This document shows, one piece after another, positions 1 to 7,523 of a stretch of 34,935 bases of DNA; position 1 is the stretch's first letter, and each line of letters opens with the position of its first letter. The DNA comes from CAVRZY01 sp963725415 (lineage in GTDB: Bacteria; Acidobacteriota; Terriglobia; Bryobacterales; Bryobacteraceae). Location: NCBI GenBank assembly GCA_963725415.1, contig CAVRZY010000189.1:1-34935 (forward strand), written 5' to 3'. The notes beneath the pieces are model-generated. The model was given only the letters and a program-made list of their open reading frames with translations. It searched no databases and was not told where the DNA came from. Made by a program: the position numbers and the translations under genes.

Positions 1-329
1 ACGGGGATCCAGTAGATGCTCTGTCTGCTATCGTACACCGGGAAAAAGCCTATTTCTGGGGGAGAAACCTTTGTCAGAAATTAAGAGAGCTGATACCCAG
101 ACAGCTTTTTGAAGTAGCAATTCAGGCGGCAATAGGCTCCAAAGTAATCTCCAGAGAAACAGTCAGCCCATTAAGAAAAAACGTGACTGCCAAATGCTAT
201 GGCGGGGACATAACCAGGAAAAGGAAGCTTTTAGAAAGACAAAAAGAGGGGAAGAAAAGGATGAAACAGATAGGCTCGGTTGAAATCCCCCAGGAGGCTT
301 TCTTGGCTATTCTGCAGGTGGATAGATAA
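1..329 (+). CDS. lepA: Elongation factor 4 (LepA), C-terminal 108 residues
   Basis: The reading frame is open from base 3 and stops at TAA 327-329; the start lies outside the window. LepA is a ribosome-associated translational GTPase thought to back-translocate stalled ribosomes. The visible part is the LepA-specific C-terminal domain: an HREKAY segment, then RELIPRQLFEVAIQAAIGSK, then the basic tail with YGGDITRKRKLLERQKEGKK and the ending VEIPQEAFLAILQVDR. These are very conserved in LepA and absent from EF-G. The next gene is lepB, and the lepA-lepB pairing is common in bacteria. The identification is secure; nothing can be said about the GTPase domain. Confidence 0.95.
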   Translation, partial: GDPVDALSAIVHREKAYFWGRNLCQKLRELIPRQLFEVAIQAAIGSKVISRETVSPLRKNVTAKCYGGDITRKRKLLERQKEGKKRMKQIGSVEIPQEAFLAILQVDR

Positions 330-362
330 ATCCTCCAAATGAATTGTAGTTGCCCAATTTTT

Positions 363-412
363 GGGGTTCATCTCCTCTCCCCCTGTGGGGGAGGGACAGG
401 GTGAGGGGTTCT
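363..412 (-). repeat. Short copy of the CTCACCCT...GGGGATGA intergenic palindromic repeat
   Basis: Read on the minus strand this stretch begins CCTCACCCTGTCCCTC, holds a CTCCCCC/GGGGGAG hairpin (377-393, loop TGT), and ends in GGAGATGAACCCC. It resembles a compact inverted copy of the 85-nt repeats at 1437-1521 and 2776-2860. It lies just after lepA and may also act as a transcription barrier, though no T-run follows on the plus strand. Confidence 0.5.
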
Positions 413-483
413 CATTTTTTTCTGTGGCATCAGGAGTCATCTTCTGACGCTGGAACATTAAGCAGTCAGGTGGTAACACCTGA

Positions 484-508
484 GGGCGGAGTTAAACTCC
501 GCCCCTAC
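484..508. repeat. GTAGGGGCG-edged hairpin between lepA and lepB
   Basis: A perfect 9-bp stem GGGCGGAGT/ACTCCGCCC with loop TAA spans 484-504. The flank CTAC at 505-508 gives the minus-strand edge GTAGGGGCG. The same edge is found on hairpins at 1287-1317 and 10421-10443, so this is one of a dispersed hairpin family. Confidence 0.5.
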
Positions 509-594
509 GAATGCCGTTACCCTTAAACTTTTGTGTTTCTTTACCGATAAACTAATTGGTAAAATATAAGTATTTTCTGCGAGGATAAGATACC

Positions 595-1257
595 ATGCTG
601 AAAAGAAAAGAGCAAAAACCTTCAATTATAGGTTTTATAGAAGTATTGTTCCTGGCCCTTTTGATTGCTTTCCTTTTGAGAACTTTTGTAGTCCAGGCAT
701 ACAAGCTACCTTCTTCCTCAATGGAGGATTCCTTACTATCCGGAGATTTCGTTCTGGTTTATAAGCTCTATTATCGTTTTAAAGAACCAATGCCAGGTGA
801 TATCATTGTATTTAAGTATCCTCTTAATCCCAGTAAAGATATGGTGAAAAGGGTAGTTGCTTTAGAAGGACAAACTGTGGAGATCAGGAATAAGATAGTC
901 TATGTGGATGATAAAATGATTCCAGACCCTGTCTCTGCAAAACATTCAGACTCTCGTATCCTGCCTGAAGATTATTCGACCAGGGATAATTTAGGGCCGG
1001 TTCAGGTCCCGGCAGGTCATCTTTTCGTCTTGGGAGATAACCGGGACAATAGCCAGGATTCAAGGGAATGGGGGTTTTTGGACCGGAGTTTCATCAAAGG
1101 CAAAGCGATAATCGTATACTGGTCCTGGACAGAAGACCCGCACGCACCCAAATTCAGAAGCCCATACATCACTCCTTTTCTGGAGATAATCTTCTACAAT
1201 TTAGGACATCTCGGTGACAGACTGCGTTTAGGTAGGATAGGGACAATAGTGAAATAG
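595..1257 (+). CDS. lepB: Signal peptidase I
   Basis: Type I signal peptidase of 220 residues, a usual length. It cleaves signal peptides from exported preproteins at the outer face of the inner membrane. Residues about 11-33 form the N-terminal membrane anchor. The catalytic serine is S42 in PSSSMEDSL and the general-base lysine is K85 in DMVKRVVALEG. The GDNRDNSQDSREWG box near residues 150-163 is the conserved C-terminal motif of the family. The start ATG at 595 sits after GAGGAT at 582-587. Upstream lies the lepA tail and downstream a strong terminator, so lepA and lepB may share a transcript. The gene is intact, unlike several neighbours. Confidence 0.97.
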   Translation: MLKRKEQKPSIIGFIEVLFLALLIAFLLRTFVVQAYKLPSSSMEDSLLSGDFVLVYKLYYRFKEPMPGDIIVFKYPLNPSKDMVKRVVALEGQTVEIRNKIVYVDDKMIPDPVSAKHSDSRILPEDYSTRDNLGPVQVPAGHLFVLGDNRDNSQDSREWGFLDRSFIKGKAIIVYWSWTEDPHAPKFRSPYITPFLEIIFYNLGHLGDRLRLGRIGTIVK

Positions 1258-1260
1258 CAA

Positions 1261-1278
1261 ACAGTAGACAGTAGACAG
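1261..1278. repeat. Short tandem repeat (ACAGTAG)x2 plus ACAG
   Basis: Directly after the lepB stop the heptamer ACAGTAG occurs twice in tandem and starts a third time. A comparable low-complexity stretch of TGACA(A/G) units lies after uvrA at 10351-10380. No function can be assigned. Confidence 0.45.
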
Positions 1279-1289
1279 CATACAGGTAG

Positions 1290-1325
1290 GGGCGATCCGC
1301 CGAAGGCGGACTCGCCCTTTTTTTT
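1290..1325 (+). terminator. Rho-independent terminator after lepB
   Basis: The hairpin GGGCGATCCGCC/GGCGGACTCGCCC (one bulged base, loop GAA) spans 1290-1317. It is followed by eight T residues at 1318-1325. Its left edge GTAGGGGCG matches other hairpins in this part of the window. Confidence 0.8.
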
Positions 1326-1345
1326 GTAGGAAGTTATTTTCTTAG

Positions 1346-1376
1346 TTGACAATCGATTAGCTTCTCGATTTATTAA
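1346..1376 (+). promoter_or_regulatory. Candidate sigma70 promoter for the glycosyltransferase
   Basis: A perfect -35 box TTGACA lies at 1346-1351. A/T-rich -10 candidates are TTTATT at 1369-1374 (17-bp spacer) or TATTAA at 1371-1376 (19-bp). A nearly identical layout, with CAAGGCTCTATCAG starting 40 nt after the TTGACA, recurs before the kinase at 10556. The 85-nt repeat lies between this promoter and the gene. Confidence 0.45.
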
Positions 1377-1436
1377 AGGCAAAACCAAGGCTCTATCAGT
1401 TAAAAAGGTATGCCGGGGAAAGCTATATCACAGTCC

Positions 1437-1521
1437 GAACTCACCCTAAATCCCTCTCTTAAAGAAGAGAGGGACTTGCATTTCCCATCTTTTTTAAGAG
1501 AAGGGATTAGGGGATGAATTC
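1437..1521. repeat. 85-nt palindromic intergenic repeat, copy B
   Basis: The element begins GAACTCACCCTAAATCCCTC and ends AGGGGATGAATTC. Its ends are imperfect inverted repeats, and an internal CCCTCTCTT/AAGAGAGGG hairpin lies in the left half. The copy at 2776-2860 has exactly the same length and both ends. It sits between the TTGACA promoter and the glycosyltransferase start, where it could fold in the 5' leader. Confidence 0.75.
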
Positions 1522-1532
1522 CAGTATATAAA

Positions 1533-2737
1533 ATGGCAAGAAAGAAAATTCTCTATATCAGCGGTTCATTAGGTTTAGGACATATCACCCGTGACTTAGG
1601 CAATAGCCAGAGAGCTGCGAAAGCAAAATCCTGAAGTAGGAGATAACTTGGTTAGCTGCTCACCCGGCAAACGTAGTGCTCAAGGAGGCTGGGGAGAACC
1701 TTCTTCCTGAACCTGATGTGTGGGCTGATGAAACCGTTGTGGCTGAAAATGCCGCCAGAGGTTTTCATTTAGGTTTGATGAAGTACGCCTTCGAAATAAG
1801 AAAGGTGTGGGCGCAACACCTCGAAGTCTTCAAACGGATAATCCAGAGGAGAGAGTTTAATTTAGTTATCGGGGATGAAACTTATGAAATAGACATTGTT
1901 TTGAAAAATAGAAGTTTGGTGATAGATATTCCCTTCGTGATGATTTACGATTTTATCGGAGTAGATGCCATGACCAAAAATCCACTGGAAAGATTAGGCG
2001 TTTATATCAATAATCGAAAATGGGCAAAAGGTTACAAGAATGTTTCTTATCCTGTAGATTTGCTTCTGTTTGTAGGTGAGCTGGAGGACGTTGCAGATAA
2101 GAAGTTTGGCTTTCTTTTGCCCAATCGCCGGGAATGGGCTAAAGCAATGTGTAAATTCGTAGGGTATATTCTCCAATTCGATCCAAGAGAATATACTGAT
2201 AAAGCCAAAGTCCGGTCGAAGTTAGGATATGGTGAAGAACCCCTGGTTGTCTGTTCTATTGGCGGGACTTCCATTGGCAAAGAAATTCTGGAGCTTTGTG
2301 CACAGGCTTACCCGATTATCAGAGAAAAGATACCAGATCTGCGTATGATTCTGGTCTGCGGTCCTCGCCTTCCTGTTGAGTCTGTCAAAGTTCCACCAGG
2401 GATTGAGGTCAGAGGTTATGTTCCTGCTCTTTACGAGCACTTTGCGGCAAGTGATATGGCAATTGTTCAGGGAGGTGGAACTACTACAAATGAATTGACC
2501 GCGCTAAGGCGCCCTTTTCTTTACTTTCCCATAGAGGGTCATTTTGGACAGGAGATCGTAGATGTAGAGAAGTTGGCAAGACATCAGGCTGGAGTCAAGA
2601 TGACCTACTCTCAGACAACTCCACAATCCCTTGCCAAGAAGGTTATCTCTAATATTGGTAAGAAAGTCACTTATAAACCTATACCCACTGATGGTGCTCA
2701 AAAGGCAGCTCAACTTATAAATGAACTTCTTTTGTAG
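1533..2737 (+). CDS. MurG/UGT-like glycosyltransferase, frameshifted near the 5' end
   Basis: GT-B glycosyltransferase of about 400 residues that would transfer a sugar from a nucleotide donor to an unknown lipid or metabolite acceptor. The real start is probably ATG 1533, reading MARKKILYISGSLGLGHITRDL; the glycine-rich GSLGLGH loop is the N-terminal GT-B signature. Two single-base insertions, near 1600 and 1642, break the frame before it resumes at ITWLAAHPANVVLKEAG. The C-terminal half holds the donor-site region VVCSIGGTSIGKEIL and VQGGGTTTNELTALRRPFLYFP, as in PF04101-type enzymes. The first in-frame ATG or CTG near 1676 would lose the N-terminal loop, so a short internal start is unlikely. 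The 85-nt repeat ends 12 nt before the start. Whether the breaks are real or sequencing errors cannot be told here. Confidence 0.8.
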
Positions 2738-2775
2738 GTTTGAAAGAATGATTGGAAAAATGTCATCACCTATGT

Positions 2776-2860
2776 GAACTCACCCTGCATCCCTCTTTTG
2801 AAAAGAGAGGGACTAATGTTCCCCTTCTTTTGTTAAGAGAAGGGGTAAGGGGATGAGTTC
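2776..2860. repeat. 85-nt palindromic intergenic repeat, copy C
   Basis: Same architecture as the copy at 1437-1521: start GAACTCACCCTGCATCCCTC, internal CCCTCTTTT/AAAAGAGAGGG hairpin, right half CCCCTTCTTTTG..AAGAGAAGGGG and end GGGGATGAGTTC. Both copies are 85 nt. It lies between the glycosyltransferase stop and hemW. Confidence 0.75.
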
Positions 2861-2913
2861 AAAATCGCAGACTGAAATCTTCGCCTACCCAAAATTTACT
2901 CAATAGAATTCCT

Positions 2914-2942
2914 TTGGTTTCTCTACATCTTTTTCGTAATAT
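2914..2942 (+). promoter_or_regulatory. Candidate hemW promoter, near-leaderless
   Basis: TTGGTT at 2914-2919 and TAATAT at 2937-2942 are separated by 17 bp. The -10 box ends 6 nt before the GTG start at 2949, so the transcript would begin at or beside the start codon. No Shine-Dalgarno sequence is seen, which fits leaderless initiation. Confidence 0.35.
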
Positions 2943-2948
2943 AAAATC

Positions 2949-4082
2949 GTGACTCTTGGCATATATATCCATATTCCTTTTTGTCTTTCCAAATGCCCTT
3001 ATTGTGATTTCAACTCGATAGTTTTAGATTCTGGTTTAGCAGAAGAATATGTCAAATCTCTTATAAAAGAGATTCAAAACTTTTCTGAGAGTCAAACTGA
3101 AAAAATGTTTGTTAAGACTGTCTATTTTGGAGGTGGGACTCCTTCGATTTTGAAAGCTTCTCAACTTGGGGATATCTTAGCAACGGTTTTCAGCTCCTTT
3201 GAGGTCAAACCGGATGCGGAGATAAGCTTAGAGGCAAATCCGGGAACTCTGAAAAAAGAAAAAGTGGAAAAGCTAAGGAAATCAGGTTTCAATCGGGCGA
3301 GCTTGGGGGTCCAGTCTTTCAGGGAGGAAGAGTTAAAAATCATAGGAAGAGCTCACAATAGCGAACAGGCAATCAAATCATATAGGATACTCAGAAAGTA
3401 TTTTAATAATCTTAGCCTGGATTTAATCTTCGGGATTCCGGGACAAAATCTAAAGACCTGGAGAGAAAATTTAAATATGGCTTTGAAGCTCAAGCCAGAG
3501 CATCTATCGGTCTATAGTCTTACCATCGAGGAGGGCACGCCCCTCTACTATTTATGGAAGCAAGGAAAGTTAAGTTTACCGGGTGAGGAGGAGGCAAGGA
3601 AAATGTACTTGGAGAGTATAAACCTGCTTAAAGCTCAAGGGTACAGACAATATGAGCTTTCCAATTTTGCCGGCAAAGGGTTTGAATGTCAACATAACTT
3701 AAGATACTGGCAGGGGAAGGAATATATAGGATTTGGCGCAGGCGCTCATTCTTATTTCCAGGGGGTGAGATGGGCGAATGTTAAGGATGTAAAAAAGTTT
3801 GTAGAAAGGTGCAAAAAAGGATTTTCAATTTTTGATTTCCAGGAAAGACTCACCTCTACTCAGAAAATAAATGAGTTTATCCTTTTAGGGCTGAGAATGA
3901 TGGAGGGGATGAACTTAAGGAGACTAAAGAAGAATCTGAATTTCGATCTGAAAAAAATCAAGCAAGAAGAGATCGAAGAGCTGATAAAGAAAAGATTTCT
4001 TAAACGGGGAAAGAATAATATCAGACTCACCAAAAAGGGGATTCTGGTTGCTGATTCGATTATCCAGAAGTTGGTCCCTTGA
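2949..4082 (+). CDS. hemW: Radical SAM heme chaperone HemW (HemN-like)
   Basis: Radical SAM protein of 377 residues, usual for HemW, a heme-binding protein thought to deliver heme to respiratory enzymes. The [4Fe-4S] motif is C12-x3-C16-x2-C19 in PFCLSKCPYCDF. It is followed by F21 where true coproporphyrinogen dehydrogenase HemN has a fourth cysteine, so HemW is the better name. The SAM-binding GGGTPS loop lies near residue 61, and the HemW-type C-terminal domain (QHNLRYWQGKEYIGFGAGAHS and the EFILLGLRMMEG helix) is complete. The start is GTG 2949. The gene is intact and ends in a shared convergent terminator with the esterase on the other strand. Confidence 0.95.
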   Translation: MTLGIYIHIPFCLSKCPYCDFNSIVLDSGLAEEYVKSLIKEIQNFSESQTEKMFVKTVYFGGGTPSILKASQLGDILATVFSSFEVKPDAEISLEANPGTLKKEKVEKLRKSGFNRASLGVQSFREEELKIIGRAHNSEQAIKSYRILRKYFNNLSLDLIFGIPGQNLKTWRENLNMALKLKPEHLSVYSLTIEEGTPLYYLWKQGKLSLPGEEEARKMYLESINLLKAQGYRQYELSNFAGKGFECQHNLRYWQGKEYIGFGAGAHSYFQGVRWANVKDVKKFVERCKKGFSIFDFQERLTSTQKINEFILLGLRMMEGMNLRRLKKNLNFDLKKIKQEEIEELIKKRFLKRGKNNIRLTKKGILVADSIIQKLVP

Positions 4083-4093
4083 GATTTAGGCAT

Positions 4094-4122
4094 AAAAAAA
4101 GCCCCCGTACGGGGGCTTTTTG
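4094..4122. terminator. Bidirectional terminator between hemW and the esterase
   Basis: The perfect hairpin AGCCCCCGT/ACGGGGGCT spans 4100-4117. It has a T-run on the right for plus-strand transcripts and an A-run at 4094-4100 on the left, which is a T-run for minus-strand transcripts. It lies between two convergent genes. Confidence 0.9.
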
Positions 4123-4142
4123 TTTTAAGTATTTCAGAAATC

Positions 4143-5537
4143 TTATGGTGCAGTGAAATGGTCAGAATGAAATTTCAGCACCTCTCTCAGGCGATCATAA
4201 ATGAAGCTATTATCTAAAGCCGGATATCCCGGATAACCTGAATAGATCTGGAAGCTAACGTTGCTAGCTGGAACTTTCGTCACCAGGACATTATAGAAGG
4301 TTTGCGCCTGTCCGGCAAAGCCGAACTCATCCTGGTCCCCGCAATCAATATAAATGCTTATATGTTTCAGGCTGGTATCTAATGAAGAAATATTGGAGAT
4401 CCTGGTCTTAAGGTCAGCAGCCAGCCATTTGTTCCTCCAGATAGACTCCACAGGATTACCTAAGGAATCAAAAGGAAGGTCTACTCCTTTGCCCAAAGGG
4501 GTGAGATTGAAGAAAGTGGTCTAATTCGGAGTTGGAAGGGTTATGGGGTGAAAAAGCCACAGCCATGGCAAAGAAGAGAGAACTGAGTCGAATCTAAACT
4601 GTCAGGTCAGATTAATCGAATGATAGCCCGTTGGGAAAACTACCGATTTGAACCTCTGCAAAAATGCAGGCACAAGGTTTAAAAGGGAATCGAAATCCAG
4701 AGGAGCAGACATCACGCTCACCGAGCCAAAGGTGAAGGGGTAGTCTGTGGCAATCCTCAATGCTCCATATCCACCATTACCGTGTCCGGAAATACCGAAG
4801 TTTTGCTGAAATAGGACACTGTCTGAAATGGTGGTTACTGTATCTATCCAAGTTACGGTGATAGTATCATAGCGTGTAATGGTTTGATAACGTATGATAT
4901 GGAATCGCCAGTTGCGCAAGGCGGGTGCCTGGTGGTATCCTGGGAGCAAACAGTGTCCCTCACGATTTCCGGGTGGGTAACATGTACATAGGTCGACTCT
5001 TTTTCGTTAACTTTCACATTTACCCCTCGTACGCCAGTGCCGAAATCGTATAGGGTCTTTTGCATTATTTCATTGGTGACATAATCTTCATATTTGCCAG
5101 CGAAAACAGAAGAGTCTGCATAGACCGAGTTGGTGAAAAAGCTGCCCCCGAATCTGCCAGAGCCATCCGGCATCACAATCACCATCGGCTGAATCTCTCC
5201 GGAGGAGATCATCTGGTCAGCTATGGTTTTGATCCTGTAATAAGTGGTCATAGCTCGATCCGTTTTCCTTAAAGCCGTGTAAAAGAATGAGAACGGGAAA
5301 CTTATAGTTATTTGATACGCCCTCTTGATAGCCCGGGGGGAGGTAAACCAGCAGGGTTCTTCCAAACGGGTCACCCAGGACGTTATTTATCAGGGTGAAG
5401 GCTGTATCAATTGAGGTCTCGAAAATCCCGCCCTGTTCAACAGTCATCTGCAGAGGGTTTTTCCTCCGGGCGCAGCCTGAAAATATCAGGTAAAAAAGGA
5501 GAACTAAAAAAATCGGCAGAACTATTTTTCTTTTCAT
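4143..5537 (-). CDS. Secreted putative esterase (PF00756-type) lipoprotein, multiple frameshifts
   Basis: The start ATG at 5537 follows GAGGAGAG at 5541-5548. The N-terminus is a lipoprotein signal: MKRK, a hydrophobic run, then the lipobox LIFSGC. The alpha/beta hydrolase core follows in pieces: VYLPPGYQ, PVLILLHGFKENGSSYD, then in another frame MVIVMPDGSGRFGGSF, then ISGHGNGGYGALRIA as the nucleophile-elbow region, and finally the C-terminal segment with IYIDCGDQDEFGF and a late histidine near LKFHSD. The elbow reads GHGNGG where the family usually has GHSxGG, so the expected nucleophilic serine is an asparagine or glycine position here; this may be error or real loss. At least three frame changes are needed (near 5230, 4850-4950 and 4520-4600). 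It is 21 nt downstream of the OmpP1 gene and probably in its operon. Confidence 0.75.
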
Positions 5538-5558
5538 AAACTCTCCTCTAGCAATTTT

Positions 5559-6977
5559 TCAAAATTTATAGGTAAAGGTAAAATAGGAAGTATGGTTTCC
5601 ATTCTCGTATCTTCCAGGAAGATTGATTAGAGACGAAGGAGTTACACCCTCAGTAGGTTTCAAGGACTTCTCCTTGTAACCGGTGAACTCGTATGAGTAG
5701 CCGAACTCGAAGGATTGGGACCTTGTAACCTACGCCCAGAGTATATCCGTTTTTTTCTCCGGAATCGAAAAACATGGGATTAAGGGTTTCGTCCAGCGTA
5801 GAGTTAGGATCCAAAAAATATCCACCTCTAAGAGCTAACCTTTTGTCAGGCATATATTCCAGTCCCAGGCTGAACCTGGTCGCATCTTTCCATTTAAATG
5901 GAACCGTATAATTACAGGGTTCCCGAAGGGATCCTTTCCTGTCTCAGTGAATTTCAACTCCTTTAAGCTGGACCAGGTCGTCAGATTAACATCCGCGGTC
6001 AAGGTGAGATTAGAATAAGGCATAATCGCAACTCCGACTCCTAAATCTGCGGGCAATTTTAATTTGGTCTCAGAGTCAAAAGATGAGCTCAGAGTATAAC
6101 CCCTCATGTGGCTCGCAGCAACCGGGTCAATCGGCTCGATCTGACTGGCAGTGGCAGAATCATTAGGCAGGTATGCGGTAAGGCTCCTGGTACCTGATAG
6201 TTTTATGGTCACAGGGCTTTTGACAGAAATGCCTATCTGAAACTTGGGAGAAGCCTTGTATAATAAACCGATATTGGCTCCCACCCCCCAGCCATCCCCT
6301 TCGAAATTGTTGTCTACTGCAAAAAGGTCACGCGGTCTGTTGTTGTAAGGATAAGGGAAATCACTGAAAACAAGATCAACTTTTCTTAAGGTTAAATCGC
6401 CTTTCTGGATGCTTATCCCCGCACCCAGAGAGAGTTTCCCCTCCATAAACTGTCTGGCTACACTGGGGTGAAAGTCCAGAACCGTGAGATCCCCTTTGTG
6501 GTCTATACCCGGGTAGGAGATATTATTGTTATAACCGGGCAGGGGATCAAATAAATCCCATTCAAAACTGCTGCGGTATGGGATGAAAAAAGCCAGTCCA
6601 GTTATTAATCCATTCAACTCCGGGAATTTCAAAAATCCGCTAAAGCTGGGCAGGGAGAAATTCCTGTCTGTAGGGTACCATTTAGTACCATTTTTATAAC
6701 CAACCCCCCATCCATTAAAGGTCACATCCGGGGTGAATTTTGGCCTGGGGCTTAAGACCATAAAGGAGAAATTGACCTCGGATTTGGTCTGAAAGGCAAG
6801 TCCAGCCGGATTCCAGTAGGGCGCACTCCAGTCATCTGCCAGTCCCCGGAAAGCCCCTCCTAAACTGAGCGCCTTTGTTCCTACACCTGACGGGGTCAGG
6901 CCTGAGGAATGAGCTTTTAAAGGGTAAATCAGAAGAAGAAACAGAAAAAAAGAGACAACTAGATTTCTAAATCTCAT
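5559..6977 (-). CDS. OmpP1/FadL/TodX-type outer-membrane transporter, frameshifted
   Basis: A beta-barrel outer-membrane protein of the family that takes up fatty acids and hydrophobic compounds. The start ATG 6977 has AAGGAG at 6983-6988. A signal peptide (residues 1-25, ending KAHSSG) precedes the plug region GVGTKALSLGGAFRGLADDWSA and YWNPAGLA, the family's NPA motif. Long alternating strand segments follow. Two frame changes, near 5910 and 5705, must be crossed to reach the end, which reads ..TSYFTFTYKF with the terminal phenylalanine expected of barrels recognised by the BAM complex. The total is about 470 residues. The esterase follows 21 nt later. The presence of this gene shows the host of this segment has an outer membrane. 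Confidence 0.85.
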
Positions 6978-7106
6978 ATCTGCTCCTTGAATTTAAGGGT
7001 TTGAAAAAAAAACAGGACAAAAAATCAGAGCTTACACCTCCTTTAAATCAGACCTTCAAGAAATTATTTTCGTTTTCTCAACCTCAATAAAAACTTTTAA
7101 GCCTTG

Positions 7107-7135
7107 AAATTACTATATTAACTTTTCTTTGTCAA
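7107..7135 (-). promoter_or_regulatory. Candidate promoter for the OmpP1-esterase operon
   Basis: On the minus strand TTGACA occupies 7135-7130 and a weak -10 box TAATTT occupies 7112-7107, with a 17-bp spacer. CAAGGCTT follows, as at the other TTGACA promoters in this segment. The leader to the ATG at 6977 would be about 125 nt. Confidence 0.4.
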
Positions 7136-7142
7136 CTATTTT

Positions 7143-7512
7143 TTATAAATTTATTAGCAAATTTTGAATACCATTCGCAATTGACTGCGTTAAATCTCCA
7201 CGAACAGAGCAGAAAGTAGAAAGTTCTCTTAACTTCTTACTCCAGAGGATATTATCATCAAAACCTAACTCAATAAAACGATCTGCAAAAATGAGCCGAT
7301 TAGTTTTTTCCGATATTACAACTGACGTGTAAGTTTTTGTAGATTATATGACTACAAAATATAGCCAGTGAAAACTCTATCGTTAAATTCCCACTTATAT
7401 AAATGTTTGTTCTCTATCCTCTTCAAGATTTCAGGTTGCAAAATATGACTTAATTTATCATTCCTTGCTAAAAGGTTTGCGCCTCTATATATTTCTAACG
7501 TTTGATTCGTAA
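7143..7512 (-). pseudogene. 3' part of an unrecognised gene without a visible start
   Basis: The minus strand between uvrA and the OmpP1 promoter reads like protein in two frames. The first is TLEIYRGANLLARNDKLSHI and onward to KWEFNDRVFTGYI. After a frame break near 7340-7355 comes TYTSVVISEKTNRLIFADRF, then LGFDDNILWSKKLRELSTF, ending ..IQNLLINL with stop at 7145-7143. I do not recognise the family. The only upstream methionine (near 7579) lies in sequence that is uvrA on the other strand, so the 5' end looks lost. The rest of the 6978-7523 gap is A/T-rich and holds the promoter at 7107-7135. This could also be chance in A/T-rich DNA. Confidence 0.4.
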
Positions 7513-7523
7513 TAAAGGTGAAA

